DNA of 64,000 nucleotides from Streptomyces sp. NRRL F-2664. Its GTDB lineage: Bacteria > Actinomycetota > Actinomycetes > Streptomycetales > Streptomycetaceae. The stretch spans positions 62,001 through 126,000 of the forward strand of contig NZ_JOFX01000013.1 of NCBI RefSeq assembly GCF_000719345.1. The letters are read 5' to 3'. Position numbers and translations under genes: made by a program. Each line of letters begins with the position of its first letter. Within the stretch, counting starts at the first letter, position 1. Positions 16,740 to 24,875 of this stretch are shown here, piece after piece. The notes beneath the pieces are model-generated. The model was not told the origin of the DNA and made no database searches. It saw only the letters and a program-made list of their open reading frames with translations.

Positions 16740-17615
16740 TCAGGAGGCGGAGCGCACGGCCGTCAGGGCCGTCCGGACGCTCGCCTCGATGTCGCGGATC
16801 GGGTAGATCACCTCGCGCACCGTGCGGTCGCGGTCGACGACCAGCGTCAGCCGCTTGATCCGGCTCACTCCCGCCGCGCGGAACGTCGGCAGCCGCAGCG
16901 CGGCCGTCAGCGCGAGGTCTGCGTCCGAGAGGAGTGGGAAGCGCAGGCGCTCCTGCTCGGCGAACTCCCGCTGCTCGTCGGGTCGCTGGGTCGAGACGCC
17001 GTGCACGGTGGCGCCGGCCGCGGTGAACTCCGCGAGCTGGTCCCGGTACGTGCACGACTCGAACGTACAGCCCTTGGCGCCCGGGATCCCGGCCCAGCCG
17101 GGCGGGTAGGACTCGGCCCGGGCGTACGCGCCCGGGAAGAAGTACAGGACCGTGAAGGGCGTGTCCGCAACCGGGTCGGCGAGTCCGCCGAAACGGTCCG
17201 GCAACAGCAGTGGCGGCACCCGCGTGCCATGCAGTGCGTGCACCCGTTCCGCCTCGCGCGAGGCCTCGTCGGTCGTCGCCGTCATCTCTCCCTCTCCCAG
17301 GACCCAGGTGTCGCCCCAGTCCTGGAGGGCCACCAGGACCGGCAGCAGCCCCCGCCCGCGCGGGGTCAGCCGGTACTCGTGCCGTACCGGACGTTCCTGG
17401 TACGGCTCGCGCGACAGCACCCCGGCCTCCACGAGCAGTTTCAGGCGTTCCGCGAGGACCTTGCGGGACACCCCCAGCTCGTGTTGCAGCTCGTCGAAGC
17501 GGTGCAGGCCGCGTGCGGCGTCCCGCACGATCAGCAGCGTCCACCAGTCGCCCACCACGTCGAGGGCCTGGGCGATGGCGCAGTCCGCGTCGCCGAGGTG
17601 CGTGCGCTGGGCCAT
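16740..17615 (-). CDS. HxlR-family HTH fused to a PrxQ-type peroxiredoxin
   Basis: A 291-residue fusion. Residues 1-110 are an HxlR winged helix (CAIAQALDVVGDWWTLLIVR, FDELQHELGVSRKVLAERLK, then RHEYRLTPRG). Residues 115-291 are a thioredoxin-fold AhpC/TSA domain. C183 and C188 in KGCTFESCTYRDQ match the peroxidatic/resolving pair of the PrxQ/BCP class (C-x4-C). Peroxide or electrophile oxidation of this pair could change DNA binding (inference). It is divergent from an MFS exporter with a perfect palindrome between them. No frameshift is visible between the halves, so the fusion looks genuine. Confidence 0.9.
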   Translation of the reverse strand: MAQRTHLGDADCAIAQALDVVGDWWTLLIVRDAARGLHRFDELQHELGVSRKVLAERLKLLVEAGVLSREPYQERPVRHEYRLTPRGRGLLPVLVALQDWGDTWVLGEGEMTATTDEASREAERVHALHGTRVPPLLLPDRFGGLADPVADTPFTVLYFFPGAYARAESYPPGWAGIPGAKGCTFESCTYRDQLAEFTAAGATVHGVSTQRPDEQREFAEQERLRFPLLSDADLALTAALRLPTFRAAGVSRIKRLTLVVDRDRTVREVIYPIRDIEASVRTALTAVRSAS

Positions 17616-17658
17616 GGGAACTCCTTCGTCCGTTGACCCAAGGCTGTCATGCTGCCAT

Positions 17659-17683
17659 AGTCAGTTCCCAAAAGGAACTGACT
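17659..17683. promoter_or_regulatory. Perfect palindrome between HxlR-Prx fusion and MFS gene
   Basis: Ten-base arms AGTCAGTTCC (17659-17668) and GGAACTGACT (17674-17683) are separated by CAAAA. It lies 43 bases upstream of the fusion start and 23 bases upstream of the MFS start. This is the expected site for a dimeric winged-helix regulator controlling both genes. Confidence 0.8.
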
Positions 17684-17706
17684 GATCGCGAGCGGGGGGC
17701 ACGGGT

Positions 17707-18951
17707 GTGCTGCAGGGGTTCAAGGACATACCGAGGGTCGTGTGGCTGCTGGCTGCGGGGGTGTTCGTCAACGCCGTCGTCAGCTTCACCTTCGTCTTCG
17801 TCTTCCTCTACCTGACCGGCCCACGCGGGCTCGGCGCCGCCCAGGCCGGCCTCGTCACCGGAATCGGCGGGATCGGCCTGGTCGCGGGCAACTTCAGCGG
17901 AGGCTGGTACGGGGACCGCTTCGGGCACCGCCGGGTGCTCCTCGCGGCCGCCGGCCTCGGCGGACTGGCCCTGGCCTCCTTCCCGCTGCTGCCCACGCCG
18001 CTCCTCTTCGCAGCCATGCCGCTGGCCCAGTACGCCTCCGGGGTGGTCCGGGCCGCCAACTCCGCGCTCGTCGCGGTCACGGTTCCGGAAGGGGGCCGCC
18101 GCCAGGCCTTCGCCCTCGTACGCTGCGCGTCCAACGGGGGATTCACCCTCGGGCCGCCGCTGGGCGCCCTGATCGCGACCGGGCTCTCCTACGACTGGCT
18201 CTTCGTCGCCGACGGCGTCGGCACCCTCTTCTTCGCCCTCTGGACCGCCCGCGTGGTCCCGGCGCGCGGCGCCTCCCGCACGGCTTCCGCGACCCCGGAC
18301 GGGGGTCGGGGTCGCGGACTCGCCGCCGAACTGCGGGCCCGGCCCGCCCTGCTGGTGGTGCTCGGCGCGATCCTGGTGACGGACGTCGTCTACCGCCAGC
18401 AGTACTCCACCTTCCCCGTCTTCCTCACCGACCACGGCCTGGACCCGCGCGCCTTCGGGCTCGTCATCGCCCTCAACGGCGGGGTGATCCTGCTGCTGGA
18501 ACTGCCGGCGGCCGTCGCACTGCGCGAGCGGCCTGCGCTGCCCGTGATCGCCACCGGGCTGGTGCTGGTCGGGGCCGGGTACGGGGCGCTGCTGTGGGGG
18601 GCGGGGATCACGAGCGCCGTGGTGATGATGGTCCTGCTGAGCCTCGGGGAGATCCTCTACAAGACCACCGCGACGGCCTACGTCGCCGACGAGGCGCCCG
18701 AGCACGCCGTCGGCCGGTTCCAGAGCCTGTACGCGGGGATCTCGGTCAGCGGCGTCGTCATCGGCCCGCCGCTGGGCGGCGCGCTGTACGCGGCCGCACC
18801 AGGGCTTCTGTGGCCGCTGTGCGCAGGGCTCGCGGCGGCGGCGGGCGGGGCGGTGCTGTGGGCCTCCGCACGGCAGCGGCGGCGCACGGCCCGACACGCG
18901 CCCCGACCGGCACATGAGACCGGTTCGCAACCGCAGGCCGTCGCCGGTTAG
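17707..18951 (+). CDS. MFS transporter
   Basis: A 414-residue major facilitator protein with 12 predicted membrane helices. The family loop motif between helices 2 and 3 reads GGWYGDRFGHRRVL. The N- and C-terminal six-helix halves are separated by a cytoplasmic loop rich in Arg/Ala (about residues 185-215). It is probably a drug or metabolite exporter, since its partner is an HxlR-type regulator, but the substrate cannot be read. GTG 17707 is preceded by AGCGGGGGG. The gene ends nine bases before dapD, so dapD may be partly read through. Confidence 0.9.
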   Translation: MLQGFKDIPRVVWLLAAGVFVNAVVSFTFVFVFLYLTGPRGLGAAQAGLVTGIGGIGLVAGNFSGGWYGDRFGHRRVLLAAAGLGGLALASFPLLPTPLLFAAMPLAQYASGVVRAANSALVAVTVPEGGRRQAFALVRCASNGGFTLGPPLGALIATGLSYDWLFVADGVGTLFFALWTARVVPARGASRTASATPDGGRGRGLAAELRARPALLVVLGAILVTDVVYRQQYSTFPVFLTDHGLDPRAFGLVIALNGGVILLLELPAAVALRERPALPVIATGLVLVGAGYGALLWGAGITSAVVMMVLLSLGEILYKTTATAYVADEAPEHAVGRFQSLYAGISVSGVVIGPPLGGALYAAAPGLLWPLCAGLAAAAGGAVLWASARQRRRTARHAPRPAHETGSQPQAVAG

Positions 18952-18960
18952 GTTTCGGGC

Positions 18961-19941
18961 ATGACTGCTACGCGTACCACCGGCGCCGTCGCCGCCGGAC
19001 TTGCCACCATCACCCCCGACGGCACCGTCCTCGACACCTGGTTCCCCGCCCCCGAGCTGGTCGCCGAGCCCGGCCCGGCCGGCACCGAGCGCCTCACCGC
19101 CGAGCAGGCCGTCGAGCTCCTCGGAGCCGCCGCGGCCAAGGCGATCCGCACGGACGCGGTCCGCGGCGTCGAGGTCGTAGCCGTCCGCACGGTCATCGCC
19201 TCCCTGGAGGACAAGCCGCTGGACGCGCACGACGCGTACCTGCGCCTGCACCTGCTCAGCCACCGCCTGGTCAAGCCGCACGGCCAGAACCTCGACGGCG
19301 TCTTCGGCCTCCTGGCCAACGTCGCCTGGACCTCGCTGGGCCCGGTCGCCGTCGACCAGGTCGAGACCGTCCGCCTCAACGCCCGCGCCGAGGGCCTGCA
19401 CCTGCAGGTCACCTCGATCGACAAATTCCCGCGGATGACGGACTACGTCGCCCCCAAGGGCGTGCGCATCGCCGACGCGGACCGCGTCCGCCTCGGCGCG
19501 CACCTCGCCGAGGGCACCACCGTCATGCACGAGGGCTTCGTCAACTTCAACGCCGGCACCCTCGGCACCTCCATGGTCGAGGGCCGCATCTCCGCGGGCG
19601 TCGTCGTCGGCGACGGCTCCGACATCGGCGGCGGCGCGTCCACGATGGGCACCCTCTCCGGCGGCGGCAAGCAGATCATCTCGATCGGCGAGCGCACGCT
19701 GGTCGGCGCCGAGGCGGGCGTGGGCATCGCCCTCGGCAACGAGTGCGTCGTCGAGGCCGGCCTCTACGTCACCGCGGGCACCCGCGTCACCCTCCCGGAC
19801 GGCCAGGTCGTCAAGGCCCTGGAGCTCTCCGGCGCCGACAACATCCTCTTCCGCCGCAACTCGGTCACCGGCACCGTCGAGGCCCGCCCCTACAAGGCCA
19901 CCTGGGGCGGCCTGAACGAGGTCCTCCACAGCCACAACTGA
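18961..19941 (+). CDS. dapD: 2,3,4,5-tetrahydropyridine-2,6-dicarboxylate N-succinyltransferase
   Basis: DapD transfers succinyl from succinyl-CoA to tetrahydrodipicolinate in the succinylase route to meso-diaminopimelate and lysine. The 326-residue protein is the actinobacterial type. It has an N-terminal helical domain, then a left-handed beta-helix of hexapeptide repeats ([60 protein letters not shown]). ATG 18961 is close behind the MFS stop. It is a housekeeping gene and is likely to have its own promoter within or near the MFS 3' end. Confidence 0.95.
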   Translation: MTATRTTGAVAAGLATITPDGTVLDTWFPAPELVAEPGPAGTERLTAEQAVELLGAAAAKAIRTDAVRGVEVVAVRTVIASLEDKPLDAHDAYLRLHLLSHRLVKPHGQNLDGVFGLLANVAWTSLGPVAVDQVETVRLNARAEGLHLQVTSIDKFPRMTDYVAPKGVRIADADRVRLGAHLAEGTTVMHEGFVNFNAGTLGTSMVEGRISAGVVVGDGSDIGGGASTMGTLSGGGKQIISIGERTLVGAEAGVGIALGNECVVEAGLYVTAGTRVTLPDGQVVKALELSGADNILFRRNSVTGTVEARPYKATWGGLNEVLHSHN

Positions 19942-20243
19942 CCCCTGGCCGCCCTCCCCGCGGCCGAGCACACGACCGCGCAGACCTGCGAGTGAGCCGC
20001 CACCCGCGGTCAAGGCCGGTCACCGACGAGCGCCCTCCCGGACCCCAAGACGGCCGGGAGGGCGCACGTGCATCCGCCTGACGTCTCGTGACGGCCGAGC
20101 ACAGCGGCTGCGCACCGTCCCGGGCCTCTCGGCCCGGGCCGTGGGCCGAAGCGGACGACGGCGTCCGGCCGGGGTCGCGGGTCCTGGACCTGATGGCCGT
20201 CCGACTGGACGGTGGCCATGACCGCGGAGCGTCGGACGGACGC
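19942..20243. terminator. Intergenic region with dapD terminator
   Basis: This 302-base gap lies between convergent genes. A hairpin with 11-base arms (GCGCCCTCCCG at 20030-20040 and CGGGAGGGCGC at 20055-20065) is the likely dapD terminator. I see no reading frame with convincing coding character in the rest. Confidence 0.6.
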
Positions 20244-20498
20244 TCAGTGGAGGGGGATCGTGCGGATCAGGCCGGCGAAGGCCTGTTCCTCCGCCTCGGT
20301 CAGCTGCACCGACTCCATGGGGTGCGACGCGGAGCTGCGCTGGGCCGGGATCAGCGGCAGCGTCTCGGCCGTGGTGGGCTCCGGCCGGCGGAAGCGGCTG
20401 TCCCACATCATGCGGCCCAGGTCGGCGATCCAGACGAGCGCCGCCACGAGCAGGACGGCGAGCCCGACTTCCTGGGCGAGGGAGATCGAGGGGAACAC
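20244..20498 (-). CDS. Small single-pass membrane protein, unknown function
   Basis: An 84-residue protein. One hydrophobic helix at about residues 8-26 (EVGLAVLLVAALVWIADLG) is followed by a basic stretch (RMMWDSRFRRPEP) and a soluble tail ending with an acidic helix (VQLTEAEEQAFAGLIRTI). The basic residues after the helix suggest N-out/C-in topology. GTG 20498 has an excellent ribosome-binding site (GGAGGG, seven bases upstream), which supports it as a true gene. A DevR/DosR-like box lies about 115 bases upstream. I recognise no family. Confidence 0.7.
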   Translation of the reverse strand: MFPSISLAQEVGLAVLLVAALVWIADLGRMMWDSRFRRPEPTTAETLPLIPAQRSSASHPMESVQLTEAEEQAFAGLIRTIPLH

Positions 20499-20611
20499 CA
20501 GGACCCTCCAGGGGGTGCGGCCGGTGCGAGCCGGTCCGGGACAAGATCGGGCGTGCAGACACTCAACACCACAACCGGCCCATTCGGTAGAGATGTGGCG
20601 AGCGTCACGCT

Positions 20612-20626
20612 AGGGCCGAAAGTCCC
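20612..20626 (-). promoter_or_regulatory. DevR/DosR-like (OsdR) binding site candidate
   Basis: AGGGCCGAAAGTCCC is an imperfect palindrome that matches the shape of the mycobacterial DosR box (GGGACT...AGTCCC) and of motifs reported for Streptomyces hypoxia/dormancy regulators. It is about 115 bases upstream of the small membrane protein gene. It suggests induction under low oxygen or redox stress (inference from motif only). Confidence 0.45.
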
Positions 20627-20799
20627 CCTCCCGACACGGGAGGAACTGCTCACGGCCGGTTGGGATCCGGCGTGCAGCCCTCGGGGCCGCGTGCGTGGCC
20701 CAGCCGCTCGGAGAAGCGGTGGGCCGCCGTGCGCCGCTCCTCGCCGGCTGGCCGGATCGGCCCGCAGCCGCGTCCGCGGGCCCGCCGGGGCGGGTGGGG

Positions 20800-20831
20800 C
20801 AGGGCCCGGCCGGGACGGCGGCCGGGCCCTG
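20800..20831 (-). terminator. Exonuclease gene terminator
   Basis: Twelve-base perfect arms (CAGGGCCCGGCC at 20800-20811 and GGCCGGGCCCTG at 20820-20831) enclose an 8-base loop, 17 bases past the stop codon at 20848. Confidence 0.85.
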
Positions 20832-20847
20832 CGGCATCCGGCCCCCG

Positions 20848-22689
20848 TTACGGGCGGAAGCGCAGCACCTGCGGGTCGTGGTCGCTGTTCTGCTCGGCGA
20901 ACTCCGCGTTGATGTGCACGCTGTCGTACGTGAACTTCTTGATGGCCGGGCTGGTCAGGATCTGGTCCAGGACCTGCGCGTTGCCCTGGTAGACGTACGA
21001 GTACCGCTCGCTCTTCGGCAGCGACTTGATCGCCGGGTACAGCGCCCCGCCGTCCGCGAGCGCGTCCGTGGTCGCCGAGAACTCGAAGTCGTTGATGTCA
21101 CCGAGGACCAGGACGTTGGCGTTCTTGTCCTCCGCCAGGATCTGCTTCACGAAGCCGTTCACGGCCTGCGCCTGGAGCAGCCGCTTGGCCTCCGAGGAAC
21201 GCAGCGGCGGCTGGTGGTGCGAGGTCAGGCCCTCGTCGCCGCCCTTGGAGCCGAAGTGGTTGGCGATCACGAAGACCGTCTTGCCGCGGAAGACGAACTC
21301 GCCGGCGAGCGGCTTGCGGCTGTCGGCCCACGCCGGGTTCGCCGGGTCCACGCGGCCGGGGGAGTGCGTCAGGTGGGTCTTGCCGTTCTCCTTGACGACG
21401 CCGGTCGCCGTCACCGCGTCGCCCGGGGCACGCTCCGTGAAGGAGACCCGCGCCGGGTTGTAGAGGAACACCTGGCGGATGTTGCCGCCGGGCTCGCCTC
21501 CGTCCTTCTTGTCCTCCGGGTTGACGGTCCGCCACTGGTAGGCCGGGCCGCCCGCCGCCGTGATGGCCGTCGTGAACTTGGTGAGGGTCTGCTCGGCGGA
21601 GACGGTGCCGTCGTTCTTGGCGCCGTTGTCGTCCTGGATCTCCTCCAGGGCGAGGATGTCGGGGGAGGCCAGGTTCTCCACGACGGCCTTCGCCAGCGCG
21701 TCGAACTTCGCCTGCGGGTCCGTCGGGTCGAGGTTCTCGACGTTGTACGTGGCCACCGCGAGCTCCTGCTCGGCCTGCGGCTTGGTCTTCTCGGGGGCGA
21801 TGGTGCCGGCCTTGACGGTGCCGAGCGTGCGGGCCACCAGCGTGTAGCCGCCGAACTGGTTGAAGTCCAGCGGGCCTTCCGTGGTGCCCGTCAGCTTGTC
21901 GCCGACGTTGGCCACCGGGAAGGGCTGCTGCGAGATCGGGGCGAGCTGCTGGATCTGCAGTCGGCCGGTGTTCTGGGACTCGTAGGAGCCGTAGACGGTG
22001 CCGCCGCGCTTGGCGGCGTTCTCCCAGCCCTTGACCGTGACCCACAGCTCCGAGTACGGGTCGGTGGCGCCGACCACGCGGGAGGTGCCGATGCGGACGT
22101 TCATGCCCTCCAGGGACTCGTAGAAGTCCAGGGCGTACCGGGAGGGGTCCAGGGTCAGGCCGTTGATGCTGCCGCCGGCTGCCGGGTCGCCGGCGGCGGT
22201 GTACTCGGCGGGCACCGTGTACTCGTTGATGGCGGCGGCCTCGGGCAGCGCGTTGCCGGAGGAGACCACGGCGACGGTCGGCTTGGAGATCTGGGTCACC
22301 GACTGGTTGCCGGAGTTGACACCGCCGGGGATGTACTCGCCGACCGTGCCGGACACCTTGACCGCGTCGCCCACGGCGACGGTCGGGACCGAGTTGGTGA
22401 AGACGAAGACGCCCTCGCTCGTCGCGGCGTTGTCGTCGGCGTCGGGGTCCTGGATCCAGAAGCCGCGCGAACCGTAGGTCCGCACGCCCGTCACGATGCC
22501 CTCGACGTCGGCGACCTGCTTGCCGTTGAGCGGGGATATGCGGGTGGTGCCCTGGATGTCGTGGATGCGTACCGGATCGGCGGACGCCGCGCCCTCGGCC
22601 GCGTCGGCGGAGCCCGCGAGGAGGCCGGTGGCCAGCGCGGAGGCGACGAGGGCCGCGACGGCGGCGGAGCGGGGATGCGAGGAGCGCAT
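20848..22689 (-). CDS. Secreted ExeM/NucH-type endonuclease/exonuclease/phosphatase
   Basis: A 613-residue extracellular nuclease. A Sec signal peptide covers about residues 1-30 (RRSS-type n-region, hydrophobic AAVAALVASALATGLLAG, then ADAAEG). It is followed by an OB-fold-like domain (PLNGKQVADVEGIVTGVRTY, GFWIQDPDADDN) as in the ExeM family. The C-terminal EEP domain carries VATYNVENLDP, ALEEIQDDNG, VIANHFGSKGG, VLVLGDINDFE and the final catalytic SDHDPQV. It should degrade extracellular DNA. ATG 22689 is preceded by GGAG. A GTTCATCC element upstream could place it under PhoP. Confidence 0.93.
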   Translation of the reverse strand: MRSSHPRSAAVAALVASALATGLLAGSADAAEGAASADPVRIHDIQGTTRISPLNGKQVADVEGIVTGVRTYGSRGFWIQDPDADDNAATSEGVFVFTNSVPTVAVGDAVKVSGTVGEYIPGGVNSGNQSVTQISKPTVAVVSSGNALPEAAAINEYTVPAEYTAAGDPAAGGSINGLTLDPSRYALDFYESLEGMNVRIGTSRVVGATDPYSELWVTVKGWENAAKRGGTVYGSYESQNTGRLQIQQLAPISQQPFPVANVGDKLTGTTEGPLDFNQFGGYTLVARTLGTVKAGTIAPEKTKPQAEQELAVATYNVENLDPTDPQAKFDALAKAVVENLASPDILALEEIQDDNGAKNDGTVSAEQTLTKFTTAITAAGGPAYQWRTVNPEDKKDGGEPGGNIRQVFLYNPARVSFTERAPGDAVTATGVVKENGKTHLTHSPGRVDPANPAWADSRKPLAGEFVFRGKTVFVIANHFGSKGGDEGLTSHHQPPLRSSEAKRLLQAQAVNGFVKQILAEDKNANVLVLGDINDFEFSATTDALADGGALYPAIKSLPKSERYSYVYQGNAQVLDQILTSPAIKKFTYDSVHINAEFAEQNSDHDPQVLRFRP

Positions 22690-23065
22690 GGTCAGGAAAC
22701 TCCGGTGTGGGAGAGGGGTGGGGAGAGGCTGCGAACGCAGAGATCTGCGGGGGTTGGTCGGCCCCCGAACGTCTACGCGCGTCAATTTCCTGTGTTGCCA
22801 GCAAAGTTGTCAAGCCCTCCAGAGGAGACGGCGGCTGACTGTGGGATGAACCAACGGTGATGGCCCCTCGGCGGCGCCCGATATGCGTCTACGCTGGGTC
22901 GCCGTACGGCGGCCGCGGCTGTCGTCTGCGCCACATCCGCCGTGCCCGCACTGCCCCGTCATGTCGGCCATGTCGCCGGTTTTCGGGCGGCCGTGACGGG
23001 TCGGCCGCCCGGCCGGACCGTCACGGCCCGCCCGTCACCACCCCTTCCGCGAGGAGAGCCTCCCG
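22690..23065. promoter_or_regulatory. Divergent exonuclease/hypothetical intergenic region with promoter and weak PHO box
   Basis: For the minus-strand exonuclease gene a consensus -35 (TTGACA, plus-strand positions 22808-22813) is followed after 17 bases by GGAAAT (22785-22790) as -10. Upstream of it lies GTTCATCCCAC (minus strand, 22842-22852) followed by AGTCAGCCGCC (22831-22841). The first matches a PhoP direct-repeat unit well, the second poorly. The plus-strand promoter for the 23066 gene is not obvious. No gene is supported in the 376 bases. Confidence 0.45.
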
Positions 23066-24679
23066 ATGTCCGCTGAGTCGCACCCCACACTGCCGCCGGT
23101 ACGGCTGCACTCCGAGGCGGAGCTGGCGCGCGACGCCCTCGGCGCCCCGCTGTTCGCGCGCGCCGTGCGGCTGGCCCGCTGGGCCGGGCCCGGTGTCCGG
23201 GTCGGCGTCGGCGGCGAACTGGCGGTCGACCAGTTGCCCGCGGCGGCCGCCCACCTCGGCCTGGACGCCGGCGACGAGGCCGCTCCCGGGGACGCGAGCC
23301 GGGCCTGGCGCGTGGCCGTGGACACCGGGCTGGTGGACGTGACCGAGCCGGAGGAAGGCGCAGCGGCGGCGGAGGCCGGCGGGAGCGAGGGTGACGGCGG
23401 GGCGGGCGGCGCCGGCGGGGCGGGCGGCGCCGGCGGGGGGCCGTACGGCACGGCCGCGCCCGGTGAGGACCTGGCGCTGGTGACCGGTGGCGCCCCCGGC
23501 GATGTGCTCGACCTGTGGAGGGCTGCCCTGGAGGCGGTGCTCGCCGACGCGGCGGTGCCCGACCTGGAGGGCCTGGTCGATGCACTGGACGCGGGCGGGG
23601 AGATCGACTTCGACCGGCTGGACTGGAACCCGGGCCGCGAGGCGGACCTGCTGGACGCGGTCCTCGCCAACCTCTATCTGCTCACCGCCTCCTCGGGCGG
23701 ACGGTCGCAACGGCCGATCCCGCTTCCGGTGATGGCCGCGTCGGTGGTCGCGCCCGAGGGGATGGGGGAGCCGACCGACGCCGTGCTGGAGCAGGTCTCC
23801 GACGCGATGATGCGCCTCGACGAGCAGTTCCGGCAGCTGGAGCCGATCGGCCTGGTGGAGTTCCGGCCGGTCGACGGGAAGCTGATGGCGCAGGCCGACG
23901 ACGACGGCCCGCGCGGCCGCCGGGGGGCCGGCGGCCACGAGCGCGGCCAACGCGACGGGCACGACCCGTACGACGGGCACGACCCGCACGCCGGGCACGA
24001 CGACGAGGGTGACGACGGGGACGTCTCCCGCTACGGCCTGGTCCGGCTGACCCCGCTCGGCCTGTACGGCATCCGCGCCCGGCTGCTGGAGGCCGGCGTG
24101 GACGCTCCCGCGGTCGGCGAACTGGCCGGCAAGGGCGCCGACGCGCTGCTCGACGCGGTCGCCTCCTATCCCGAGCACGCCGCCCAGGCCGAGATCGAGC
24201 AGTGGATGGCGGGCCGCGAACCGGCCGCCGCCGTCGCCGAGCTGCTCGCCGCCGCCCGGGGGGACGACGAGGGCGGCCCCCTGCGCCGGCTGCGCTGCCA
24301 GCAGGCCCTCGCGCCGGCCGGGCCGGAGGCCGAGCCGGCGGTCCGCGCGGTGCTGGACGACGCGGAGCTCGGCGGACTCGCCCGGGTCTGGCTGGCGGAG
24401 CACGGTGCCGACGTACCGGCGCCGGCCCCGGAGATGGTGTTCTGGCTGACGGTCGACACGATCGCTGCGCAGCTGGCGGCGGACGGCGAGTCCGAGGAGC
24501 TGTCCGTGCTGATGGGGACCCTGACCGCGCACCACGCGGGGTTCTTCGATCGCGTCTGGCGTGTCGAGCACCCGTCGACGGTCCGCGTCCTGGAGGCGAT
24601 GGGCCGGCTGCACCCCGACCGCAGGGCGGCGAAGGAGGCCCGCAAGGCCGCCTTCAAGGCGCGCTCGCGCCGGCCCTGA
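23066..24679 (+). CDS. Conserved protein of unknown function, paralogue of the 53404 gene
   Basis: A 537-residue soluble protein. The order is: N-terminal helical part (ARDALGAPLFARAVRLARWA), a Gly/Ala-rich linker at about residues 105-135, a helical core (VLDLWRAALEAVLADAAVPD, VLEQVSDAMMRLDEQFRQLE), a His/Asp-rich spacer at about residues 292-318 with repeated GHDP, then YGLVRLTPLGLYGIRARL and HEAT-like C-terminal helices. It shares this layout and C-terminal motifs (HPSTVRVLEAMGRLHPD) with the protein at 53404-54828. There is no catalytic motif. GAGGAGAG precedes ATG 23066. Function unknown. Confidence 0.85.
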   Translation: MSAESHPTLPPVRLHSEAELARDALGAPLFARAVRLARWAGPGVRVGVGGELAVDQLPAAAAHLGLDAGDEAAPGDASRAWRVAVDTGLVDVTEPEEGAAAAEAGGSEGDGGAGGAGGAGGAGGGPYGTAAPGEDLALVTGGAPGDVLDLWRAALEAVLADAAVPDLEGLVDALDAGGEIDFDRLDWNPGREADLLDAVLANLYLLTASSGGRSQRPIPLPVMAASVVAPEGMGEPTDAVLEQVSDAMMRLDEQFRQLEPIGLVEFRPVDGKLMAQADDDGPRGRRGAGGHERGQRDGHDPYDGHDPHAGHDDEGDDGDVSRYGLVRLTPLGLYGIRARLLEAGVDAPAVGELAGKGADALLDAVASYPEHAAQAEIEQWMAGREPAAAVAELLAAARGDDEGGPLRRLRCQQALAPAGPEAEPAVRAVLDDAELGGLARVWLAEHGADVPAPAPEMVFWLTVDTIAAQLAADGESEELSVLMGTLTAHHAGFFDRVWRVEHPSTVRVLEAMGRLHPDRRAAKEARKAAFKARSRRP

Positions 24680-24790
24680 CGGTCGCCCGCCGTCGGCGGG
24701 GAGGCGGGACGGCGGCGACAATGCGCCGTTCCTGGCCGGGAGTCGGCCATTGCGCCCGACGGGCAAGCGGTCGGTTCCGCCTGGTGGGTA

Positions 24791-24812
24791 GTTCAGCCGC
24801 CGTTCACGTGCG
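24791..24812 (+). promoter_or_regulatory. PHO box (PhoP direct repeats) upstream of phosphatase gene
   Basis: Two adjacent 11-base units, GTTCAGCCGCC (24791-24801) and GTTCACGTGCG (24802-24812), match the Streptomyces PhoP direct-repeat consensus GTTCA at exact 11-base spacing. They lie 64 bases before the ATG. Expression under phosphate limitation is inferred. Confidence 0.75.
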
Positions 24813-24875
24813 GCCGGGAGCGTGTGCGCCGACGACCGCACCACAGGCGCACCACTCCCACCCCCAGGAGCCCCC

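Larger units (their letters stand above)
20499..20847. promoter_or_regulatory. Non-coding region between exonuclease gene and small membrane protein
   Basis: This 349-base gap contains the 3' terminator of the exonuclease gene (20800-20831) and the promoter side of the small membrane protein gene, including the DevR-like box at 20612-20626. No additional gene is supported. Confidence 0.5.

Noticed and set aside
17647..20013. A 788-codon minus-strand frame opposite the MFS gene and dapD
   Set aside because: Antisense shadow of two recognised genes; no motif and no ribosome-binding site.
23400..23445. GGC/GCC-rich tandem repeat as a possible regulatory or CRISPR-like repeat
   Set aside because: It encodes the Gly/Ala linker of the 23066 protein in frame and has no spacer structure.
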